From: an uncultured Collinsella sp.
GTDB taxonomy: Bacteria > Actinomycetota > Coriobacteriia > Coriobacteriales > Coriobacteriaceae
Direction of reading: 5' to 3'
Assembly (NCBI GenBank): GCA_900756945.1
Contig: CAAELZ010000013.1
Span: forward strand, 1-16,297
DNA: 16,297 bases
Shown: in pieces, positions 1 to 7,579 of the stretch
How the letters are laid out: every line of letters begins with the position of its first letter
Numbering within the stretch: the first letter of the stretch is position 1
The notes under the pieces: generated by a model
What the model was told of the DNA's origin: nothing
Database searches by the model: none
The model's input: only the letters and a program-made list of their open reading frames with translations
Translations under genes and position numbers: made by a program

Positions 1-1221
1 CTGCAGCCCCAACCATGCGGCAACGGCGGCGGCGCGGTCGTCGGCATCCAGGGCCCCGAGCAGCGCGCACTCGCCCGCGGAGAGGACGCGCGAGCGGCGA
101 CACCGCGAAAGAAGAACACGACCGCCGCCGATAAGCACCACCGGCGAGAACGCGAGCACAATGAGGCCGTCGCCCGATCGCACGGGAAGGCGCTCCTCCA
201 GACGGACCTGCACGATGCGGGTCTCGCCAGCCTCAATGGGTCCCTCACCCTCCATGAGCATGATACGGCCAAGGACCTCCGCCGTACCCGCCATCACATG
301 CACGCGCGTACCGGACTCGAAGGGCGCGGGCTTGGCGCCCTCGCGCCCCAGATACGTGAAGCGGGCGATGAGCCTGAGCGTCGAGCCCTCAGCACCAGAC
401 CCGCAGAGGACCTCGCCACGCGGAAGGTCGCCCGCACCGTCGCCCACGATGTTGAGCGCCGCGCGCTGTCCGGGCAACGCCCGAGGAGTATCACCATGCA
501 CCTGAATCGCGCGCACGCGGCAGCGCACGCCCGCGGGACATGAGACGAGCTCGTCGCCCACCGCTACGGGGGCATCGTGAAGCGTGCCCGTGACGACCGT
601 CCCGGATCCCTTGATGGTGAAGCAGCGGTCGATGGGCAGGCGCGGGGCCAGACCGGGGCGCACCGGGCGGGATGCGGCATCGGCCAGGAAAGAGTCGATG
701 GCGGCATCGAGGGCAAGGCGAACGTCCTCGATGCCCACGCCCGTGCGCGAGGAAACAGGCACCACGGGCGCATCGGCAAAGACGGTATCGCTGAGGAAGT
801 CCATCACGTCGAGCTCGGCGAGCTCCGCCGTCTCGTCATCGGCCAGATCGCGCATCGTGAGCGCCACCACGAGGTGTCTCACGCCCAACAGCTCCAGCAC
901 GTGAACGTGCTCGCGGGTCTGCGGCATCACGCTCTCAACGGCAGAAACAACCAGCAACGCAACGTCCACGCCGGTGGCGCCCTGCACCATGGCGCGCAAA
1001 TAGTGCGCATGCCCGGGCACGTCAACCAAGCCGACAAGCTTGCCGCTGGGAAGCTCGAGCTCGCCAAAGCCGAGCTCAGTGGTCATGCCTCGGCGCCGTT
1101 CGACCTCCAGACGGTCGGGATTTTTGCCGGTCAGCGCCTCGATAAGGGCCGACTTTCCGTGGTCGACGTGTCCTGCTGTTCCAACGACAACGGGACACTC
1201 GACAAGCTCAAGCGCGGTCAT
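1..1221 (-). CDS. selB: Selenocysteine-specific elongation factor SelB (3' end missing)
   Basis: SelB is the GTPase that brings Sec-tRNA to in-frame UGA codons by binding the SECIS hairpin of the mRNA. The reading frame is open from ATG at 1221 to the window edge, giving 407 codons. The G1 loop GTAGHVDHGKS is at residues 14-24, a switch region RRRGMT at 42-47, and the G3 motif DVPGH at 67-71. These are followed by the EF-Tu-like beta-barrel domains (for example GSGTVVTGTL). The C-terminal winged-helix SECIS-binding region lies outside the window. The G4 motif, usually TKxD or NKxD, reads TMRD here (residues 122-125, positions 847-858), so the normally conserved lysine is methionine. The ATG overlaps the selA stop codon by one base (TGATG), so the two genes are translationally coupled. 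Identification is firm; the meaning of the G4 change is unknown. Confidence 0.95.
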   Translation of the reverse strand, partial: MTALELVECPVVVGTAGHVDHGKSALIEALTGKNPDRLEVERRRGMTTELGFGELELPSGKLVGLVDVPGHAHYLRAMVQGATGVDVALLVVSAVESVMPQTREHVHVLELLGVRHLVVALTMRDLADDETAELAELDVMDFLSDTVFADAPVVPVSSRTGVGIEDVRLALDAAIDSFLADAASRPVRPGLAPRLPIDRCFTIKGSGTVVTGTLHDAPVAVGDELVSCPAGVRCRVRAIQVHGDTPRALPGQRAALNIVGDGAGDLPRGEVLCGSGAEGSTLRLIARFTYLGREGAKPAPFESGTRVHVMAGTAEVLGRIMLMEGEGPIEAGETRIVQVRLEERLPVRSGDGLIVLAFSPVVLIGGGRVLLSRCRRSRVLSAGECALLGALDADDRAAAVAAWLGLQ

Positions 1222-2675
1222 CAACGCAAACCCGCCCGCACGGCATCCACCAACGCAGACGCACACAGGTCAAGGTCGGTGTCGCGCAAAAGCGTGCGAA
1301 CGTCAAACAGTACCTGGTCGTGTCGCACGCGCGTCACAACCGGCGTATCGGGCTCCTGAACCAAAGCGCGCTTTAGGCCATCGGCAGATAGGCGCCCATC
1401 GACGGGGCAGACGGCAACGCAAAATGTTGGGAGCTCGACGGTCGGCAGCGATCCGCCGCCGGGAGCAGAGGCGCCCTCGACAACCTGCAGCTCCACCGCC
1501 TCCTCGAACTGAGCCTCGCGAAGTTTACGCAGCATGCGGTCGCGCAGGCGCTTGGCCTGACGCTCGAGCGGAGCCGGCGCAGCGGAAAGCATGTTGAGCA
1601 CCGGGATCTCACGATGTGCCGTATCGGGACCGGCCACATACAGACGCAGGGTGGCCTCGAGCGCCGCGAGCGTGAGCTTACCGGGGCGAAGCGCGCGCAT
1701 AAGCGGATGAGAGGCGCAGGCGGCAATTGCCTGGGCGCTGCCGAGAATAATGCCTGCCTGCGAGGCGCCGAGCAGCTTGTCACCCGAACACGAGACGACG
1801 TCAACGCCGGCGCAAAGCGAGGCGGACGTGGGCTGCTCCCCCGCATCGGCGAGCACCCCGTCTGCAAGCAAAGCGCCCGAGCCCTGGTCCTCGTACAGCA
1901 ACAGCCCGTGCTCATGCGCCAGCGCGGAAAGCTCCGCCGCGGACACCTCCTCGTGGAAGCCCTCGATACGGTAGTTAGAAGGATGAACTTTCAAGATCAT
2001 CGCCGTGTTGGGCGTAATGGCTCTTCGGTAATCATCCAGATGCGTGCGGTTTGTGGAGCCCACCTCGACAAGTTTGGCACCCGAAGCCGCCATGATGTCG
2101 GGGATGCGGAAGCTACCGCCCACCTCGACAAGCTCGCCACGGCTCACGATGACCTCTTTGCCGCTCGCATGCGTGGCAAGCACCAGCAGCACCGCCGCGG
2201 CGTTATTGTTGACAACCAGGGCGTCCTGCGCCCCCGTGAGCGTGCGCAGCAGACGCGCGGAATGCTCCTTGCGGCCCCCGCGGGCACAGGTCGCGACGTC
2301 ATACTCAAGCGTGCTGTAGCTGCGGGCGACGTCGGTCACCGCCTGCACCGCTGCGGGAGCGAGCGGGGCACGACCCAGATTGGTGTGAATCACAACGCCC
2401 GTCGCGTTGACAGCAGGGCGCAGGGTCGGCAGCGACAGTCGGTGGCACCGCCGCTCGATGGCCAAGGCAAGCTCGCGCTTGTTCCTAGCAGGAGCGCCAG
2501 AGCGAATCGCCGTGCGCTCGGCATCGAGCTCGGCGTCGATCGCCTCGCGCGCAATCGTGTCGCCCGCATCGCCGGCAGCCTTCATGACCGGCCACTCGAC
2601 CAGCAGCTCGTGAACGGCGGGAATGGAGCGCAGGCGGTCGCGCACCTCGGCAGGCATGGATTCGCAGTCGCTCAT
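1221..2675 (-). CDS. selA: L-seryl-tRNA(Sec) selenium transferase SelA
   Basis: SelA is a PLP enzyme that converts Ser-tRNA(Sec) to Sec-tRNA(Sec) using selenophosphate. The protein is 484 aa, close to the usual 460-470. Visible family motifs are NATGVVIHTNLGRAPL (90-105), VVNNNAAAV (154-162), VEVGSTNRT (203-211) and SCSGDKLLGASQAG (295-308). K300 is the expected PLP lysine. I chose ATG 2675 because GAAAGG lies six bases upstream and the protein then starts like other SelA proteins (RLRSIPAVHELL). The frame extends upstream to 2750, but that extension has no SelA-like sequence. The gene is followed directly by selB with a 1-base overlap. I see no convincing promoter between the palindromic element at 2753-2837 and the start. 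Confidence 0.95.
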   Translation of the reverse strand: MSDCESMPAEVRDRLRSIPAVHELLVEWPVMKAAGDAGDTIAREAIDAELDAERTAIRSGAPARNKRELALAIERRCHRLSLPTLRPAVNATGVVIHTNLGRAPLAPAAVQAVTDVARSYSTLEYDVATCARGGRKEHSARLLRTLTGAQDALVVNNNAAAVLLVLATHASGKEVIVSRGELVEVGGSFRIPDIMAASGAKLVEVGSTNRTHLDDYRRAITPNTAMILKVHPSNYRIEGFHEEVSAAELSALAHEHGLLLYEDQGSGALLADGVLADAGEQPTSASLCAGVDVVSCSGDKLLGASQAGIILGSAQAIAACASHPLMRALRPGKLTLAALEATLRLYVAGPDTAHREIPVLNMLSAAPAPLERQAKRLRDRMLRKLREAQFEEAVELQVVEGASAPGGGSLPTVELPTFCVAVCPVDGRLSADGLKRALVQEPDTPVVTRVRHDQVLFDVRTLLRDTDLDLCASALVDAVRAGLR

Positions 2676-2752
2676 GGAAAGCCTTTCGACATATTCAATA
2701 AAAAGCAGGTCCCCCTTGGTCGTCATCGGCCAAAGAATGGCGACGCGCACGC

Positions 2753-2837
2753 AAAAGGGACAGGTCTATTATGGCAGCTTGTGACAAATCGGCGCAGCGC
2801 CTCGTCCAAAACCTGCCAAAATAAACCTGTCCCTTTT
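2753..2837. repeat. 85-bp palindromic (REP/MITE-like) element between the FNT gene and selA
   Basis: A perfect 13-bp inverted repeat, AAAAGGGACAGGT at 2753-2765 and its complement at 2825-2837, bounds this element. Similarity between the arms continues inward to about 33 bases with five mismatches (GGGACAGGTYTATTWTGGCAG in both arms). A small GC hairpin, GGCGCAGCGCC, sits at the centre. It lies in the gap between the FNT stop codon and selA. It could end transcription in either direction, since both arms finish in short T runs, or it could be a mobile palindromic repeat. Copy number elsewhere cannot be judged from one window. Confidence 0.7.
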
Positions 2838-2860
2838 TGGTCGGTTATGGGTTGGGTCCT

Positions 2861-3697
2861 TTAGGACTCTTTGTTGGCGTAGATAAACCAGTAGCCCAGC
2901 GCCACGATCAGGGCGCCACCTACGATATTGCCCAGCGTGGCGACCGAAAGGTTGAGCGCCAACCCGGCGGCGTTGAGGGCATCGGCGCCGGCGACATCGG
3001 CTCCATAGCCGCACGCGTGCATCACGGCACCCATGGGCAAAAAGTACATGTTGGCAACGCAGTGCTCAAAACCGCATGACACAAAGGCGGCGATAGGCAG
3101 CAGAATACCCACGACTTTATCGACCACGGTCTTGCCGGCGGTACCGATCCATACAGCCAGGCACACAAAGATGTTGCACAGAATGCCGCGGAAGAAGATG
3201 GTGACGGCGTCAATCGAAACCTTACCGGCGGCGACACTCACCATGGTGTTGGCAACGGCCTCGCCGTTGAGCTTATAAATAGCTGCCATGTAAACCAAAA
3301 AGACAACGAACAGCGCGCCGGCAAAGTTGCCGATCCACACAACGACCCAAGCCTTGAGCATCTGGACGAGCGTGATCTTTTTGCTCTTGAGCGCGCAGAC
3401 CATAAGCGAGTTGCCGGTAAACAGTTCCGCGCCGCAAATGAGCACGAGCACCAGTCCCAGGCAAAAGCACAGGCCGCCCACAAAGCGCTGAGCGCCCCAG
3501 CCAAGGGACGCATCGCTCAGAAAGACCGTGAAGAACAGACCGCCGAAGGCGATGAACGCGCCGGCGAACATGGCGAGCAAAAATGCCTTCGAGGCAGGCA
3601 GACTGGCCTTGGTAACGCCGGCGGCCTCGGTCTTGGTCTCGATTGCGGCAGGCGCCAGGCAGTCGGGGATGGGGTATTCTGCCTTGAAATCTGCCAT
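2861..3697 (-). CDS. Formate/nitrite transporter (FNT) family channel
   Basis: This encodes a 278-aa integral membrane channel of the FocA/NirC/FdhC family, which forms pentamers that pass small monovalent anions such as formate or nitrite. Family signatures are clear: the segment SKAFLLAMFAGAFIAFGG (36-53), GAELFTGN (89-96), and GFEHCVANMYFLPMG (209-223) with the central pore histidine H212. Hydrophobic segments fit six membrane helices. ATG 3697 was chosen because MADFKAEYPIP begins a typical N-terminus and an AGGAAAG stretch lies upstream; a GTG 12 bases upstream (3709) is possible. The neighbouring selA-selB genes suggest formate as the substrate, but sequence alone cannot separate formate from nitrite or hydrosulfide. 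A 13-bp palindrome lies just upstream. Confidence 0.9.
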   Translation of the reverse strand: MADFKAEYPIPDCLAPAAIETKTEAAGVTKASLPASKAFLLAMFAGAFIAFGGLFFTVFLSDASLGWGAQRFVGGLCFCLGLVLVLICGAELFTGNSLMVCALKSKKITLVQMLKAWVVVWIGNFAGALFVVFLVYMAAIYKLNGEAVANTMVSVAAGKVSIDAVTIFFRGILCNIFVCLAVWIGTAGKTVVDKVVGILLPIAAFVSCGFEHCVANMYFLPMGAVMHACGYGADVAGADALNAAGLALNLSVATLGNIVGGALIVALGYWFIYANKES

Positions 3698-3730
3698 GTC
3701 AGTCACTTCTTTCCTAATCAGCAGGGACGA

Positions 3731-3743
3731 GCATTGCCAATGC
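3731..3743. promoter_or_regulatory. 13-bp palindrome upstream of the FNT gene
   Basis: GCATTG and CAATGC are separated by one base, forming a perfect palindrome 33 bp upstream of the FNT start codon. It lies between the tRNA terminator and the FNT ribosome binding site, where the FNT promoter must be. This suggests an operator, but the regulator is unknown and the site is short. Confidence 0.35.
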
Positions 3744-3765
3744 AAAGGCCCCGCGTCGGACGGTC

Positions 3766-3804
3766 AAAACAAAACAGGTCAGAAGTAAACGTACCTCTGA
3801 CCTG
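3766..3804 (-). terminator. Intrinsic terminator of the tRNA operon
   Basis: On the minus strand a 12-bp stem (CAGGTCAGAGGT pairing with ACTTCTGACCTG, one G-T wobble) with a six-base loop is followed by TTTTGTTTTG. It begins ten bases past the encoded CCA of tRNA-Gly and is a textbook Rho-independent terminator. Confidence 0.88.
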
Positions 3805-3813
3805 CAAATTACT

Positions 3814-3887
3814 TGGAGCGGGCGACGGGAATCGAACCCGCGTCATCAGCTTGGAAGGCTGGGGTTCTACCATTGAACTACGCCCGC
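3814..3887 (-). tRNA. tRNA-Gly (anticodon TCC)
   Basis: The acceptor stem GCGGGCG pairs with CGCCCGC (3881-3887 with 3818-3824). The D arm contains GTTCAATGGTAGAAC, and the anticodon loop CTTCCAA carries TCC at 3853-3855. The T arm is GCGGGTTCGATTCCCGT. The discriminator is T, and CCA is encoded in the DNA. It is cotranscribed with the tRNA-Pro gene immediately upstream. Confidence 0.95.
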
Positions 3888-3893
3888 AAGATA

Positions 3894-3970
3894 TGGTCGG
3901 GACGACAGGATTTGAACCTGCGACATCCTGCTCCCAAAGCAGGCGCGCTACCAAACTGCGCCACGTCCCG
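3894..3970 (-). tRNA. tRNA-Pro (anticodon TGG)
   Basis: The acceptor stem CGGGACG pairs with CGTCCCG. The D arm is GCGCAGTTTGGTAGCGC, the anticodon stem-loop is CCTGC-TTTGGGA-GCAGG with anticodon TGG, and the T arm is GCAGGTTCAAATCCTGT. Discriminator A and CCA are encoded. It is the first gene of a two-tRNA operon. Confidence 0.95.
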
Positions 3971-4021
3971 AAGGTGTTGAGCAGCTAAGGTCTAAACCTT
4001 GCGTGTCCCAAAGCGAAGGAA

Positions 4022-4050
4022 ATTATAGGGGAGACTCCCCGCCTGTGCAA
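4022..4050 (-). promoter_or_regulatory. Promoter of the tRNA-Pro/tRNA-Gly operon
   Basis: On the minus strand TTGCAC (4045-4050) is followed after exactly 17 bp by TATAAT (4022-4027). This is a near-consensus housekeeping promoter about 50 bp upstream of tRNA-Pro. It lies just past the brnQ stop codon. Confidence 0.85.
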
Positions 4051-4061
4051 GCGACGATACC

Positions 4062-5420
4062 CTAGCTCCTCGAATGTACGACAAACCGACTGTGGAGCAG
4101 GCCGATCACAAACGCCACCACGGCAACCGGCGCCCACGCGGCTCCAATGTCTGCCAGCGGCAGCGCATCGAACGGCAGCCACGCGCCCGTAAAGAACGCA
4201 TCGCGGACCGAGGTAATCACGCTCTGCACTGCGACAACGCCGCCGACCCAGACCCACACCTGCGGATGCGCGTCGCAAAAACCGTGCACCAGACCCATAA
4301 GCACCAGCACGATGGCGACGGGGTACAGGGCGTTGAGCATGGGCACCGAGAACATAAGAATCACGTCGAGGCCCACGTTGGAGAGCACGCACGAAAACGC
4401 TGCGAACACAAAGGCGAGTACCGCAAAGGGACGGCGCATGGCCTCCTCAGAGGCCTCCGCTCCCCCTTCGACCACATACGTCTCGCAGAAGTAACGCGAG
4501 CAGCAGCTGATGAGGCCGATGCACACGTTCATGCAGGCGAGGAAGAAAATCGCAAAGACCACGACCGTGCCGGCAAGGCCAAAGTGCATGGAGGCCGAAC
4601 GGGCAAGGATGGCGGCACCGTTGGTGGCATCGGGCATCACGGTGCTGAGCTGCGCGCCGGCAAGCGCCAGGCCGCAGTAGATGATGGCCATGAGCACACC
4701 GGCGATCACGCCGGAGCGCGAAATCTCGAAGGCAACGCGCTTGTCATCGGTAACGCCCAGCTCGTGGATAGTCTCGGCGATGATGATGCCAAAGGCGAGC
4801 GACGCGAGCAGGTCCATGGTCTGATAGCCGGTCAAAAAGCCCTGCACGGCAGCACCGGCATTATAGGGAGCCTGCGGCGCGGCGGCGGGGCCCAGCGGCG
4901 AGACCACGGCGGCACCCACGACCAACACGATAAGGGCAATGAGCGCGGGGCCCGTAATGCGGCCGAGCACGCGTGTGATGACGCCCGGGCGCAGCGTGAG
5001 CGCAAACGCGACGACGAAGAAGCCGACGGCAAACACCAGGCGCGCCGTGCCGAGCGAGACACCCTCGGGCAACAGCGGCACCAGCATCTCGAAGGCCGTG
5101 GAACTCGTACGCGGAATGGCCAGGCACGGGCCAATGGCCAGATACACCGCCGCGACAAAGAACTCGCCAAACTTGGGGTGCACGCGGCCAGCAAGCTCGC
5201 GCGCCGTTCCGGCAAGCGCCACGGCGATAAAGCCCATGACGGGCAGGGCGATGGCGGCAATCAGAAAGCCGAACATGGCGACCGGCGTGGCGGAACCCGC
5301 CTGCAGCGCCAGCAGCGGCGGAATAATGAGGTTGCCGGCGCCAAAGAGCATCGAGAACAGAGCGATGCCGACGGTGACGACATGGTCGGAGCGCAGACCG
5401 CGCGGAGCGGATGAAGCCAT
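4062..5420 (-). CDS. brnQ: Branched-chain amino acid transporter, BrnQ/LIVCS family
   Basis: This is a 452-aa multi-pass membrane protein that imports leucine, isoleucine and valine, driven by sodium or protons in this family. The N-terminus contains VTVGIALFSMLFGAGNLIIPP (split here: VTVGIALFSM, then LFGAGNLIIPP, residues 16-36), a typical LIVCS signature. Further motifs include LAIPRTSSTAFEM and GFLTGYQTMDLLASLAFG. Around twelve hydrophobic segments are spread over the full length, as expected. ATG 5420 has AAAGGTGG upstream. The terminator of the preceding selenium gene series ends only 20 bp before this start, so the brnQ promoter must lie in or upstream of that hairpin. I see no functional link to the selenium genes. 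Confidence 0.93.
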   Translation of the reverse strand: MASSAPRGLRSDHVVTVGIALFSMLFGAGNLIIPPLLALQAGSATPVAMFGFLIAAIALPVMGFIAVALAGTARELAGRVHPKFGEFFVAAVYLAIGPCLAIPRTSSTAFEMLVPLLPEGVSLGTARLVFAVGFFVVAFALTLRPGVITRVLGRITGPALIALIVLVVGAAVVSPLGPAAAPQAPYNAGAAVQGFLTGYQTMDLLASLAFGIIIAETIHELGVTDDKRVAFEISRSGVIAGVLMAIIYCGLALAGAQLSTVMPDATNGAAILARSASMHFGLAGTVVVFAIFFLACMNVCIGLISCCSRYFCETYVVEGGAEASEEAMRRPFAVLAFVFAAFSCVLSNVGLDVILMFSVPMLNALYPVAIVLVLMGLVHGFCDAHPQVWVWVGGVVAVQSVITSVRDAFFTGAWLPFDALPLADIGAAWAPVAVVAFVIGLLHSRFVVHSRS

Positions 5421-5440
5421 GGGACCACCTTTCGAGTCAA

Positions 5441-5473
5441 AACAAAAACGGGACGGGCAAAAGACCCGTCCCG
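5441..5473 (-). terminator. Intrinsic terminator of the reductase/selenium gene series
   Basis: On the minus strand CGGGACGGG and CCCGTCCCG form a 9-bp GC stem around a seven-base loop, followed by TTTTTGTTTT. It begins 14 bases after the stop codon of the cysteine desulfurase gene. It also occupies nearly all the space upstream of brnQ, so it may act as an attenuator for brnQ if transcription of that gene starts at the TATATACT sequence just ahead of it. Confidence 0.9.
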
Positions 5474-5487
5474 CAAGTATATACGCT

Positions 5488-6627
5488 TTAGCAGACTAAA
5501 TCGCGCAAAGCGTCAATCGCGGTGTCGACTTCCTCGTCCGTGTTGAAATACCCAAACGAGAAGCGAACGACACCCTGGCGCTCGGTCCCCAGTGCGCGGT
5601 GCATGAGCGGAGCGCAGTGGGCGCCGGGGCGCGTCGCAATCCCCCACCCTTGCATGAGCGCGTCCGAGACCTCGGCCGAATCGATATCGCCCACGTTAAG
5701 CGAAACGATCGCCGAGCGCACGGGCTGGTCAAACGCACCGTAGAGCGCAATGCCGGGAATGTCGCGAACGCCGGCGAGGAAGCGCTCGGCAAGCGCACGT
5801 TCGCGTGCCGCAATCGCCTCTACCCCGCCCTGGGCCTCGATAACGTCGAGGCCGGCGGAAAGGCCGGCGATACCGTGACCGTTGAGCGTGCCCGCCTCAA
5901 GACGCGTGGGCCACTCTTGCGGCTGCAGCGCATCGAAGCTGCGCACGCCCGTGCCACCCATGGCCCAAGGAGCCACGTCAATGCCTTCCGCCACGGCTAG
6001 GCCACCGGTCCCCTGCGGGCCCATGAGCCCCTTGTGGCCGGTAAAGCACACCACGTCGAGCCCCATGACCTGCATATCGATATGCGCCGTGCCGGCAGAC
6101 TGCGAGGCATCGACGATCACAAGCGCGCCGGCCGCATGGGCCATGGCAGCCACGCGTGCAATGTCGACCGCGTTGCCGGTCACATTGGAGGCGTGTGTCA
6201 CCACCACGGCACGCGTGCCCGGCGTGACCAGCTGCTCGAGCTCGTCGTAGTCGAGCACGCCGTCCGCGTCGCAGCCCGCATGCTCAACAGTCACGCCCTG
6301 CTCTGCCGCCAGGCGGTTGAGCGGACGCAGCACGGAGTTGTGTTCGAGCACCGTCGTGACCACACGATCGCCGGGGCGCACCACGCCGTTGATGGCGGTG
6401 TTGAGCGCCGCCGTGGAGTTGAGCGTAAAACAAATATGGTCCACCCGCGGGCAGCCCAGCAAGCGCGCAAGCTTGGTGCGGCAGCTGTGGATGGCGCGCG
6501 CCGCGTCGAGCGCACCCGACGTGGCGCCTCGCCCAGCATTGCCGAGCGAGCACATCGCCTGCACCACGGCATCGATGACCGCCTGAGGTCTGTGCATGGT
6601 CGTCGCCGCGTTATCCAGGTAGATCAT
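5488..6627 (-). CDS. EGID-type cysteine desulfurase family protein
   Basis: This is a 379-aa PLP enzyme of aminotransferase class V. It is predicted to take sulfur from cysteine, or selenium from selenocysteine, as an enzyme-bound persulfide or selenide. It starts MIYLDNAATT as in NifS/SufS proteins. The PLP lysine is K199 in FTGHKG, and the catalytic cysteine is C338 in PGAHCAP. The motif EGID (214-217) marks the subfamily often named after it. The protein ends in cysteine (C379). ATG 6627 overlaps the upstream DUF3343 stop codon (ATGA) and has GGGAGG seven bases upstream, so the pair is translationally coupled. The position downstream of selD and yedF suggests it delivers selenium or sulfur to SelD or YedF, which is inference. 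It is the last gene before a strong terminator. Confidence 0.92.
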   Translation of the reverse strand: MIYLDNAATTMHRPQAVIDAVVQAMCSLGNAGRGATSGALDAARAIHSCRTKLARLLGCPRVDHICFTLNSTAALNTAINGVVRPGDRVVTTVLEHNSVLRPLNRLAAEQGVTVEHAGCDADGVLDYDELEQLVTPGTRAVVVTHASNVTGNAVDIARVAAMAHAAGALVIVDASQSAGTAHIDMQVMGLDVVCFTGHKGLMGPQGTGGLAVAEGIDVAPWAMGGTGVRSFDALQPQEWPTRLEAGTLNGHGIAGLSAGLDVIEAQGGVEAIAARERALAERFLAGVRDIPGIALYGAFDQPVRSAIVSLNVGDIDSAEVSDALMQGWGIATRPGAHCAPLMHRALGTERQGVVRFSFGYFNTDEEVDTAIDALRDLVC

Positions 6628-6875
6628 CGCACGACCTCCCACATATCGATCACAGTAAAGCCCTCGGTGGGAACGTCCGCCGCGGCAAGCTCGCTTCGCA
6701 GCAGTGGTTCATTTTCAGGCAGGGCTTTCCATGCCAGGCCGCAGCCGGCAGCAACCTCTCCGGGTACGGGAATCGTTCGCCCGGGAAGGCCACGCTCACG
6801 GCACAGAGACTCGCAGCCCATGGCGGCCGCCGTGGTGGGAAACGTGATGACAAGCGCCGGGCGCTTTTCTCTCAT
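6624..6875 (-). CDS. DUF3343 protein, putative Se/S carrier
   Basis: This small 83-aa soluble protein matches the DUF3343 family. It has an N-terminal ALVITFPTTAAAMGCE strand-helix unit, the conserved GCGLAW cysteine segment (44-49), and a C-terminal GFTVIDMWEV strand. Family members are commonly encoded next to EGID cysteine desulfurases and YedF and are annotated as putative Se/S carriers, with a conserved cysteine as the likely carrier residue. The start follows the yedF stop by 18 bases with a weak GGTGGG site. The stop overlaps the next start (ATGA). The biochemical role is unproven. Confidence 0.85.
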   Translation of the reverse strand: MREKRPALVITFPTTAAAMGCESLCRERGLPGRTIPVPGEVAAGCGLAWKALPENEPLLRSELAAADVPTEGFTVIDMWEVVR

Positions 6876-6893
6876 GGCAATCCCACCCAGGCG

Positions 6894-7520
6894 CTACGGA
6901 CGCACGACGCGGCCGGCCTGCTCCATCTTTTCGACGATCACGTACATGTTCGTGACATCGCCCACGGCAAGCTGGTCCTTAATGCCAAAGTGGTCGAGGC
7001 AGGTGCCGCAGGTAAGGATCTCGACACCCTGCTCGGCCAGGCCCTTGAGGTCGTCAAGCACCGGCGACCCCTCGACGGTGAGTTTGGCGCCGCCGTTGTA
7101 GAAGAGCATCGTGGCGGGCAGCTCCTCCTGCTGCGTCACGGCAAAGATAAAGGCCTTCATGAGCTTGTGGCCCAGCTCATCGTCGCCGCGACCCATGCAA
7201 TCGGTGTAGACGGCCACGACCAGCTTGCCCTTGCCGGCGCTGGCGTCGCAGAAAGCGGCGCCGTCCTGCTCAGGATCGGCCACGGCAACGGCGCCGGCGG
7301 TCGCCACGATCACGTGCCACTCGGCATCGGCGACCTTCTCGACCGAGGCCGTGCAGCCCTTTTCCTGTGCCATCTTGGAGATGTTCTTGACGGCCGTCTC
7401 GTTGTCGACCGAGGTCACGACAACACCCTCGCCATCAAGCTGCTTCAGAGCTTTGAGCGTCTTGACGACGGGCAGCGGGCAGGCATCGCCCATGGCATTG
7501 ACTTCAATTTTGGTAGACAT
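6894..7520 (-). CDS. yedF: Selenium metabolism protein YedF
   Basis: This is a 208-aa two-domain protein. Residues 1-75 form a TusA/SirA-like domain with the CPLP motif at 14-17, whose cysteine carries persulfide in TusA. Residues 97-208 form a DsrE-like domain that includes YTDCMGRGDDELG and the CGTC pair (C171, C174) in LTCGTCLDHFG. This arrangement is typical of YedF proteins that co-occur with SelD. ATG 7520 has AAAGGA upstream and gives the typical start MSTKIEVNAMGDACPLP; the frame extends further upstream, into the end of selD, without family similarity. It lies between selD and DUF3343. A role in moving selenium to or from SelD is an inference from co-occurrence. Confidence 0.93.
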   Translation of the reverse strand: MSTKIEVNAMGDACPLPVVKTLKALKQLDGEGVVVTSVDNETAVKNISKMAQEKGCTASVEKVADAEWHVIVATAGAVAVADPEQDGAAFCDASAGKGKLVVAVYTDCMGRGDDELGHKLMKAFIFAVTQQEELPATMLFYNGGAKLTVEGSPVLDDLKGLAEQGVEILTCGTCLDHFGIKDQLAVGDVTNMYVIVEKMEQAGRVVRP

Positions 7521-7579
7521 AGCAAATCCTTTCAAAAGGGACCGCCCAGAACAGTAGACGGTCGCATAAACGGTTTTCC

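Noticed and set aside
2676..2750. Earlier start for selA
   Set aside because: The 25 extra residues have no SelA similarity, and the internal ATG at 2675 has a properly spaced ribosome site.
3985..4392. Small minus-strand ORF overlapping the brnQ end and the tRNA promoter
   Set aside because: It is a different frame of the brnQ gene, running through a promoter with consensus boxes, and has no protein features.
4074..5414. 446-codon plus-strand frame opposite brnQ
   Set aside because: It is the mirror of the brnQ frame and strongly hydrophilic (Arg/His/Asp), the expected antisense of a membrane protein.
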